Assembly: GCF_016545825.1 (NCBI RefSeq)
Contig: NC_052614.1
Span: 16,944,559-17,008,558 of the forward strand
Reading direction: 5' to 3'
DNA: 64,000 bases
Source: Eucalyptus grandis
Lineage: Eukaryota; Streptophyta; Magnoliopsida; Myrtales; Myrtaceae
Shown: piece by piece, positions 34,000 to 43,700 of the stretch
Layout: each line of letters starts with the position of its first letter
How positions within the stretch are numbered: position 1 is the first letter of the stretch
The notes under the pieces: generated by a model
Told to the model about the DNA's origin: nothing
Seen by the model: only the letters and a program-made list of their open reading frames with translations
Databases searched by the model: none
Program-made: the position numbers and the translations under genes

Positions 34000-36994
34000 A
34001 TCTGCTACCATTCTATGCGTAGTATGTACTCTAAGTTTACCTCTTTTCGTGCAATCATATCCTTGACAAAAGTATACTTGGTATCTATATGTTTGGTCTT
34101 GCCATGATATTTTGGATCTTTGGTATACACTTTCGCTGCTTGGTTATCACAGTTAACCAATAACAAATCTGCAGCACTTCCAATAACATATAAATGATCC
34201 AATAATCTCTTAAGCCAAACATCTGCTTATACTGCTGCTGATAATGCCACGAACTCAGTTTCCATCGTGGACAAGGCTATACACTTTTGTTTCTTACTAC
34301 TCCAACATATTGTGCCATTATTCAGTAAGAGAACAAACTCAGAGGTAGATTTCCTTTCATTTAAATCTCCTCCCCAATCAGCATCAGAATAGCCTTTGAG
34401 TTGCAGATCCTTTCTTTAATAACTCAACGTATAATCAGCAGTTCCCTTTAGATACCTCGCATTCTTTTAACGGCTTTCCAACGTGCTTGACGTGGATTGG
34501 ATTGATATCTACTCATCATTCCAACTGCAAAACATATGCCGGGTCTTGTACACATCATAGCGTACATCAAGCTTCCAACAGCACTAGCATAAGGAACATG
34601 TTGCATTTGTTCCTTCTCTTGTGGAGTCCTTGGACACGGTTTATGGCTCAATCATTCACCTTTTGCAATAGGAGTATCTATGGGTTTACAATTTTGAAAT
34701 CTTAACTCCAAGAAAGTAAGCTACATCACCCATGTCTTTCATCTCAAAGTTGAAAGACAACCAACTCTTGACAAAAGATTAACAAACTCCATATTGTTTC
34801 CAGCAATTAGTATATCATCAACATATAATGATATGATCACAAATTGATCTTAGGATCTTTTGATATATATACAATGATCATCATCTATCATTGTAAAATC
34901 ATATGCCATTATGGCATTATGAAATCGTAAATACCATTGTCTTGACGACTGTTTAAGGCCATATATCGACCTCAAAAGTCGACATACATTTTTCTTCTTG
35001 GCCTTTCACTATGAAACCAGCAGGTTGCTCCATATATATTTCTTCCTCTAATTCTCCATTGAGGAAAACAATCTTTACATCCATTTGATGTAACTCTAGA
35101 TCCATACTAGCCACTATTGCCAGAATAATGCGAATTGAGGTAAATCCCACTACAGGAGAAAATGTATCTTCGTCATTAATTCCTTCATGTTGATTATACC
35201 CCTTCACCACAAGGCGAGCCTTATGCCTTTCTATCGAGCCATCACATTTCGCTTTATTTTGAGAACCCATTTGTTCCCAATAGCTTTGCGTCCTTTTGGA
35301 AGATCAACCAGTTCCCAGACTTGGTTTGACTTTATTGACTCCATCTCCTCTTTCATTGCATAAATCTATTCTTCCTTACTAGGGCATTTCAGAGCCTCAT
35401 TAATATTTCTTGGCTCATCCTCATCTTGTGGAGCAACCATAAAAGTTTCCCCTTCAATGTTAAAACGTCGACCGGGAATACTTTGGCGACTTGTTCGCTA
35501 TATGAGAGAATGTACACTTAGCACATCATTCCCCATTATGCTCCCACTCGGATTAGATAATGACGATATCATTTCATCATGTGGTTGTAATCGAGAATGA
35601 GTTGAATTCAATTCATCACTTCTCATATTACTCCCACTTGGACGAACTCCACTAATATCATTATCTTAATCCAAGGTTTCAAATAGGAAGTAATCTTTTC
35701 TTATTTCGCCCCTCTTAGGAAATTCATCCACTAAGGATGTGACATCCCGTGATTTAAATTCAGTTATACTCCCACTTTCCTACTCACTTATGAACACATA
35801 CCCTTTTGAGTGTTTGGAGTATCTCATTAAAATACTCTTCTTTCCTTTGGGACCCAATTTCCCAAACTTGTGAGAGGACTCATAAGTATAGGCGGCATAA
35901 CCCCATGACTTAAGAAAATTTAAGTCCGGTTTTCTACCTGTCCATAACTCATATGGAGTGGAACTAACTGATTTGGAAGGCACCCGGTTAAGTATATAGG
36001 CAGCAGTTAAAAACGCATTACTCCAAAAAGTGATATGTAAGTTAGCATGCGGCATCATGGACCTAACCATTTCCATAAGGGTTCTGTTTCTTCTCTCTGC
36101 GACACCATTTTGTTTAGGAGTATATGGAATAGACAACTGTATTTCTATTTCTTTTTATCACATTATTTTCTGAACTCATCAGATAAATATTCTCGACCTC
36201 GATCGGATTTCAATGCTTTTATTTTCTTGTCTAATTGATTTTCTACCAAGTTCATAAACCTTTGAAACAACTTAATGCCTCGGATTTATGAGAAATCAAA
36301 TAGACATATCCGAATCGAGTATAATCATCTTTTAAAAGTGATGAAATAAATAGCCCCATGCCTTCCTCTCACATTCATTGAACCACATACGTTATAATGG
36401 ATTAAATGCAGAGGAAATTCAGCTCTTTTATCTTTTCCAAATGGTTTCCTTGTCGTTTTCCCTACTAGGCAATGCTCACATATGGGCAAATCGACTTTTT
36501 CAATTTTGCCCAACCAGCCCTCTTTGGCTAGTCTATTCATACATTATTGGCCAATATGACCAAGTCTAGCATGCCACACATTCACATCATTATCATATGA
36601 AGTAGGAGACGTGAAACAAGGGAATAACATATATTGACATCACCACAACAACATTTAGTACAATAAAACCATCTAGAAAGTGACCACAATCATAGCAGTT
36701 TGTATCCAAATACAAATCTACACCGTTATTACGGAAGCTCACACTAAAACCAAGCTTAACCAACATCAAAACAGACACTTAAATTTCGACGAATCTCCGA
36801 AGCATATAGAACATCATATAGGAACAAGTTGCGTCCACTACGCATGTTCAATTGGCAGGCGTCAATTACTTTAACTTCAGCTCTGGAGCTGTTTCCCACA
36901 TAAATCCACTTAGTTCCAGTTGGTATCGTCGAAATTCCACGAAGGATTCTCTATCCTTCGCTACATGGCCTGTCGATCCTGAATCTACAGTCCA
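34000..36994 (-). pseudogene. copia pol remnants
   Basis: Broken frames on the minus strand appear in copia order. The protease active site DSGSTGH is near 36,970-36,985. GAG-pre-integrase with CEHCLVGK is at 36,325-36,540, and the integrase core with TPKQNGVAERRNRT is at 35,780-36,136. The reverse transcriptase start with ARLVVKGYNQ and QMDVKIVFLNGELEEEIYM is at 34,953-35,270. The later RT part with YASAVGSLMYAMMCTRPGI is at 34,448-34,651, and RNase H with DNQAA and KHIDTKY is at 34,005-34,202. Stops and shifts separate every block, so no polyprotein can be made. Confidence 0.9.
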
Positions 36995-38458
36995 CTAAGG
37001 ATTGGATTCAGCCAATAATGCAGAACTTGACACATAAGCAAAGTTCTCAAATGTACAAGAGGTGTATACCTTCTTTAGCTCACGACAGTCGCGAGCATAG
37101 TGGCCTCTATTGTCACAATTGTAACACCTCACCCTTGACATTTTCTTCACTTGAGGACGTTTTCCTCTCTTGTGTTGGTTAACTCTTGATCTCTTGCAAT
37201 AAGGACTTGATCCTTTGCATTCCCACATATTGAACGAATCAATACGCTTGCGCTTAGAGCTCAAAGCCCTTTCTGAGCTAGAACCAGCATTGCAAATATC
37301 TATTTTCGGCTCACATGCCTTTAAGCGGTCCTCTACTAGCTCAAGGTGGCGCACGGCATCCTTAAGATCTTCCATAACATGGTCAAGAGCTTCTAGTGCT
37401 TCTTGCTTTTCCAGCACATATTGAATCTTCATATTCAATATTTCACAATTGTTGCCGTTCACATCAGCAATTACGTTCTTAGTTGCTTTGAATCCATCAA
37501 TCAACACATCGACATATATGCACGAATAATCAATGCCTATCATTTATGCATCCACTTTGCACGACCCATCATATCAATGAATAATTTCAAGTAAGGTTTC
37601 AGAATCAAAATGTCACTAAGTTTCCAATCATCCTCCAAAAATCCCAACTTAAAATTATTATTAATATAATTGTCTTATGCAAAATAAATTCTATAAAGTT
37701 ACAAAAACTTCTATAAACTACCAACGACTAACTACCCACAAGAATCAGCAATAATGAAAGCAAATGAGATAATTGACATCCAATAAAATAATAATGCTTT
37801 CAACTAATACAACAATCCATTACACTAAGTAATATATCCAAAAAGAAATATCAACATAGAAATAGATATTCAACACTAAAAAATATCTCAAACTAATCTA
37901 GGAAATAAATAGGGAAAGTTCCTTCTAATCTATCAATCAAAGTACTGAGAAAACTGAAGGCACATTTGCCAACCATGGAAAAACTTTTGGAGAGCTTTCA
38001 TGTCGCCACCAAGGCGCATTTACTCTACGCCATGTGGCGCTCAGTCTAAGGGTTGAAGTTTTGGCCAACTCAATCCTATAGTACTCTCTTATAAAAGCTT
38101 CCACTAGCCCCCTGTAATCCGGGACCACGTTGACCTCCCATAACCAATCTAACACTGCTTGCCATTCAGGTGGAAGAGTGTTCATCAAAGCCGGCACCTT
38201 CTCAAAATCCGGTATAAGATAACCATTCTAGATGATTTCCTGTATCATCTGATTGACCTTGACCATGTGTGATACTAAATCACCATCAAGCCATCGATAA
38301 TCAGTTAACTCTTTCATCAACCTTTTAAGTCTAGTTCTTCCTTCGTCCGTTCTCGGGATTACAGGTATCCGTGTATAACGCATCATAGTTCCTGCAACAA
38401 ATGCAGAAGCAATAAATGGATCACTTATAATCCACAATAAAGACAATGGAAAATACAT
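36995..38458 (-). pseudogene. copia gag remnant
   Basis: Gag-like frames run from MRYTRIPVIPRTDEG (about 38,390) through LPPEWQAVLDWL (about 38,160) to a C-terminal part with the CCHC knuckle CYNCDNRGHYARDC (about 37,080-37,125). The last frame ends at TAG (36,997-36,995), directly before the protease sequence WTVDSGS. The stop looks like a CAG-to-TAG change in a formerly continuous gag-pol frame. Several further breaks lie between 37,550 and 38,230. Confidence 0.85.
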
Positions 38459-38574
38459 AATTTTCTATGATTCATGCAACAAATGCAGAATAAAAAAAAT
38501 GGATTATCTCTAACCCACACAGACATAATTGAAAAAAGAAACAAATTTATTATTTTTTTTATTTTTATCTTTTT

Positions 38575-38625
38575 TCGGGTCAACGGTCAAAGTCAACGGT
38601 CAACGGTCGTCAGTCAACAGTCAAC
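38575..38625 (-). promoter_or_regulatory. Cluster of six W-box cores in the copia leader
   Basis: Read in the element's sense (minus) strand, six TTGAC[C/T] words lie within about 45 bp; on the plus strand GTCAA starts near 38,579, 38,586, 38,592, 38,599, 38,612 and 38,619. TTGAC[C/T] is the binding core of plant WRKY factors. The cluster lies between the primer site and gag, in a leader that is otherwise GC-rich. Confidence 0.55.
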
Positions 38626-39195
38626 GGGTCAGGTCGTCGGTCGTCGGACCGGTTGGATCGGATGGACCAGTCGGGCCGATCAGGCCGGGTCGGACGAACC
38701 GACCACACGTGCCGTGCGCGTGCGCGGGCTAACGTCACGCAGACGTCAGCTGGCACATGCCGCGCGCGTGCCAGGCGTCCGCGGGTCGGGTCGGGTCAGG
38801 TCGCCGGCCGGTGACCGGCCAGCCAACGGTCGTCGGCGCTGACGTCATCGATGACGCGCACGTCGATCCGTCGACCGGCGCATGCCGGTTCGCAGGCCGA
38901 CGGTGCGCACGCACCGGTTCGCCAACCGGCGCTTCCGGGCGCGTCAAGCCCACGCGCAGCGGCTTCCGACCGCGCGTGTGGGCACATGCGGCATCTCCCG
39001 GCGGCGCTCGACGTATCGCCAGACTCGTCTCAATGTCGCCTTTCTTCCTATTCCATTAGAATTCGATTTTGACTTACGAAAACTTAGAAAAATGGCCGAA
39101 CAGCGCTCGGGTGTCAGGATTTCTGGCCCCGATCCATACGGCCGAAAATTTTTTGCGAAAAATCAATCAAAAACATCAAACAGGTCGAAACTAGG

Positions 39196-39207
39196 GCTCT
39201 GATACCA
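39196..39207 (-). other. Primer binding site (tRNA-iMet type)
   Basis: The minus strand reads TGGTATCAGAGC one base after the 5' LTR, the standard copia priming site complementary to initiator methionine tRNA. It fixes the orientation of the element. Confidence 0.95.
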
Positions 39208-39208
39208 A

Positions 39209-39636
39209 TGTTGGGAATAACGGATCCCCGAAAACCGGATTCGACACTAAATCGAACCCCTAAATCAATGCCGAAGACGAAGCCCGGAAAACATGTATCA
39301 CCGATCGTAAAGCACACCACGAGTCGAGCGTACCTTATTAGCCACAGATTAGACACCAATGCCGATAAGAGGAAGAGAATTTGGCCCCGTTCGATCCCGT
39401 TCGATCCGACGACGCCTTGAAGGGGAGAAAACAAGTGGCCTTGTGCTTCTTGTTCTTTTTGGAGGGAGAGAGAGTGTTGGAGAGGACGTACGTTCGTTGT
39501 TCCAACGGGTGTCATCTCTCTCTCTCTCCTCCCTTTTATACCTTCCCCCATCCACGGGTCATATTCCCGTGGGCCGGGCCTTTTGGGCCCAGCATGGGCG
39601 GACGGGCTTTAAGCCCATCACCAATTAAAAACATCA
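39209..39636 (-). repeat. 5' LTR of the copia element
   Basis: 428 bp, TG...CA. On the minus strand it carries a TATAAAAGG box (plus-strand ccttttata at 39,532-39,540) followed by a GA-rich run, a plausible retrotransposon promoter. Confidence 0.93.
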
Positions 39637-40797
39637 CTTAATATTACCTCCATGAATACGATCAGTTTCTAAACTGCTACTTATGTAACATCCTGAAACT
39701 ATGTCAAGCGTGTTCCACCAACTTTGAGTATGTGCTGAAGGACAGATCGCTAGTTTCACAACCGAATCAACATTTGATATCTAGCTCATAGGAACAAGAA
39801 CAGTTCCAAGAACCAAATACAGCAAAAGAGTTGCTTGCAACAACCATAGTGAGCATAGCCCTAGCATATCTACGAATCGATTGATGGAATAAGAACAATG
39901 CATAAACATATGAGGGTTCAAGTAAAAGAAGAAAACCTAAGCAAAAAGGAGGTTGAAGCTCAACGACAGTACCTTGGAAGCCTTCACATGGGTGAGAGAT
40001 TCCGATTAAGCCAACTTCTGTCAATATTCTAGCCTCGTATCTGAAATCAAATCTAGTGGCTGATAAATAAAGTCAAAACAGATAGAACTAGTCGATAAAG
40101 GGGAAGGGAATAGAAGGCCAAGTGATTATGTGACAACAAACTGATCATTGCGATGTTTCATAGACTACTGGATCTGATGTATCGATTGTTACTACGATAA
40201 TAAAACAATAAGGCTGTCAAAACTTTTCTAATGGAATGTCCATAAGAGAACCAAATCTAACGTGGATAAATCAAGAAAATTTAACCCATAACACCAATGT
40301 TTATTTGGAAATTCTGATGTACTTTGGACAGCTTACTTCAAAAACATGTTTTGCTGAAGAACATATCGGAAAGGAAACCATGAACTCGACAAAAGTAGAT
40401 CGCGGGCCGGATCGAACATCGATGAGAGAGTGGACTGAAAGCTAATTTCAGTCTGCACATAAATCCACACAATGCATGTAACAATAAACCAACTGTGATT
40501 AGAACCGTCTTCATAACTAAAATAAAATTGTGCTCTTTTGCCAGAAAAAGAAAAGGAAAAAGAAATACATCTACGCCTAATATAATTGAACAGAACCAAG
40601 CAAGCATGTGACCCAGGACAAGCATTTAGTTCTTCAAAAATATATATGAACGAGCACCATAGATACCCTGTATCTCCCTCAAGTACACATTTATGAAAGA
40701 TGTCCACACACTTATAAGCTGAGTAGGGCACATTTTTCTTTTCTAAAACAACAAACAGACAGAGAAACACATTGGAGGAAGGTTGGTCTACTCAAGT

Positions 40798-43700
40798 TCA
40801 GTTTCTTCGCAGCAACTTCGTGATCCATTTTTTGGCTTCCTCACTTTTCCGTTCACAATCACTGAAAAATGCTGCTTGTTCGCTTGCACGGTTGTCGGTC
40901 CAGCAATATGTGGCAAAATGCTCACGGTTGTTGTTGATGAGATTGTAATCACCAAACAAATTATCCTCGTGAAGCTCACTGGCCTTATTGACGACTTGAT
41001 GGGGCAATTTGGTATTGAGTAATGTGGTGCAAGTTCCTCGCCTTGCGAACTTAGACCTCAGTAGTGGCCACCCGTATTCATACCGGTGAAGAGATTGGAC
41101 TTTTTTGCCATCCTGTCGAAAGCAATTGAGACAAGTTTTGACAACCCCACGGTGGATGCTCTCTTGGTATCCACATTCTGGGCAAGGAGACGAAATTTCT
41201 TGCTTGTAACTAGTCTTGAAAAGTGAAGGAAATATAGCTTTTTTGCTCTGCGTTCGGGTGAAATGAATCACATATTTGTTGCCAACATAAATTCCTGTAA
41301 TTAGTACATGTAAATCATTAAAGAATCAAATTTAGTTCAAAATGGAAAACAAAGAAAAGAAATTCTAGAGGGACAATTTTTTGACGTAAAGGCCGGAATG
41401 TACTATGAATATTCACAAGCTTCTTTCTTTAACTGGATTGGTAGGCCGATTTTGGACTAGAAATCTGAATGAATTCCTAATCTTTTGTTCGGCACGTTAG
41501 ATAGAAATGAAATGTGCTGCAGCACCAGCACATCTCTAGAATTTTCTCTCGGACGTTCGACTCAAGAAAAGACACAAAATTTCCACGCACTAATAGCAAG
41601 GACAGCACTATTATTTTAAAGACGGTTGGACTTTAAAGTCATCGAGCTGCTTAGGGCCTATTTGGCAACTTGCCAAATAGTGTTTGTTTATGTTCTTTTG
41701 TTCCCAGGAATAAATTTGGAACAAAAAAGCGTTTGGTAAAATTTTTGTTCCCGGAAGTAGATATGGAATAGAATCAAGAAGTAGAAAAATTGATTCTTTG
41801 TTCCCTTGAACAATTCTAGAATCAAGTCAACCTATTTTTTCTTTTTCCTCTTCTTATTTCTTGTTCTTCTTCCCTCTCTCTTTCTTCAAGTGCTGCCACC
41901 CCCCCCCCCCGCGCCGTCCGCCACCGTTCACCGCCCACTACCACTAATCACCGGTGAGCTCGCCGGAGGCTCACTAGACCAAGGCGAGGTTCGGTGAGGC
42001 CTGGCGAGGCTGAGCTCACCCATCCATTGGCAGGGCTCGATCTCACCGGGGCACCGCAAGGTCCGCGTCGCCCAACCAAGGCGAGGCCGACCTTATGGTG
42101 CCCTGGTGAGGTCGAGCCTCACCTAGTTGTCGGTGACGCTCCGGTGAGGTCGCCGACCCTTATCCGGTCGGTCGGCAATCATCCAAGACCGGTGACCGGC
42201 CACCTTGAAGAAGAAGAAGAAGGGGAGAAATAAAGGAAAAAAATAAAAGAAGAAAAAAAGATAAAGATAAAATTATTTTTAAAATAAAAAATGATTTAAA
42301 GTAGGAATTGAAATTTTTCTATATATAGAATACATAATTAATTTTATGTTTTAATTTATTATTTAGTATTTATATTTATAGTTTATACTATAGTTTATTA
42401 TTTACTATTTAATAAAAATTTGATTAGTTAATAGTTTTATTACTTAGTATAAATATAATTAATCAATAGAATTTCTATGATTTGATAGAATTTTAGAATG
42501 GAATAGAATTCTAAATTCGAATTCTTTTGAAATTGAAAAAATAATAAAATATAATATGATTTCTTCACTCATAAAAAGACAATTATATTGGTGAGTGGTC
42601 CATGAGAATTCAATATCAAATATACAATCATCTAAAAAGGTAATTGAAAAAGAATTGGAATAGAAATTTTATGCGATTACCAAATGCATTTATGTTCTTT
42701 TTTCTTCCCGAATCATAAATTTTGTGCAATTACTAAATGCGTTCTATTGCTTAGAAATTGTTGTAGGGAACAGAATAAAAAAACTAATAAAAAAACATAA
42801 TAAAAAAATCATTTATGATCAGAAGTTGTTCTCGGGAACAGAATGGTTATTAAATGCGCCCTTACTGACAGGAGTCCATCTCATGTCAAAACTACAAAAA
42901 TCCACTTCTCTTTATTTGCACAACCATAATACATTAATGAACATCGACTTGTCTGAAATGGTCTAACTGGAAGCACTCTCTCATAAATATCTATGGTGGT
43001 TTTCCATTCGCAACATATGAGACCGTAATGATTGTACTTAGGAAAAGAGACTAAGATGGCTGAAAAAGATGCAGCCGAATGAGCTAAAAGCAAACAATAA
43101 AAATAAAAGGAAATTACGGATTGAGAATGAAATGAAAAACTGCATGATTCTTTTGGAGAATGACTGGAATTAATTTTGCAGGCCAAACTATAATTATTTA
43201 TAGCAAGGATGCAGAACAGAAGCAAACAAGGCTCACTTAATTTATTTTGACCGGAGCATATTTTCTTTCGGACCTATGTAGATAAATGTCACAAAAGGAG
43301 TCTTTTTCAACTTCATATCAAGATTAAGCACTGGGGGTTTGCCTCAGTAGTCACCCTTCCAACTTGGAAGGGGGAGGTAAGGGGTTCAAATCCTCACTTT
43401 CTTAGGGGGATTGGGGATGGGAATGATTTCATTTCAGGAGTGGGTTTCGATTCCCATGCCCCGCAATAAGGCAGGGTAAAAGTTTAAAAGTGAGTGTTAG
43501 AATAGGATTAGAGTAGGACAGATCAAAAAAAAAAAATTCATATCAAAATTAAGAACGAGAGATTAGTCATAGCAAAATGAGCAGCAAGGTTGAGTGCCTC
43601 TCATGTGTCAATTTGTGGAGCCCAGGCCATTAAAAGCACCTCTCTGTGTTCTTCCCCTGCAGTGCACGCTCTCTGTCTCATCCGTTTTGAAGCGGAGGCA

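Larger units (their letters stand above)
32417..39636 (-). mobile_element. Ty1/copia LTR retrotransposon, defective
   Basis: A 7.2-kb element in minus orientation, bounded by TG...CA LTRs and a CTTAA 5-bp target duplication (32,412-32,416 and 39,637-39,641). In sense order it has a 5' LTR, a primer site complementary to initiator tRNA-Met, gag with a CCHC knuckle, a DSGSTG protease site, GAG-pre-integrase, integrase, reverse transcriptase and RNase H. That order (integrase before RT) defines copia. The coding part is broken by many stops and frameshifts. The LTRs look about 95% alike by eye, excluding a ~28-bp indel. Confidence 0.95.
32100..40690 (-). pseudogene. F3: methyltransferase fragment split by a copia element
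   Basis: A third, partial copy of the FAM86-like gene, matching about 53,290-54,610 of F2. Exon 8 is present as 39,637-39,647 plus 32,309-32,411, and sums to the normal 114 bp once one copy of the CTTAA target duplication is discounted. The copia element at 32,417-39,636 sits inside this exon. Exon 7 (near 39,970-40,015) has lost the GSG part of the SAM-binding motif, and exon 6 (near 40,340-40,430) is degraded. The 5' exons and the last two exons are absent. The fragment lies between LRAT-C and LRAT-D, where unit 1 has no counterpart. Confidence 0.8.

Noticed and set aside
38474..39202. Several 60-120 codon frames in the GC-rich copia leader
   Set aside because: They lie between the primer site and gag, overlap in several frames and show no retroelement domain.
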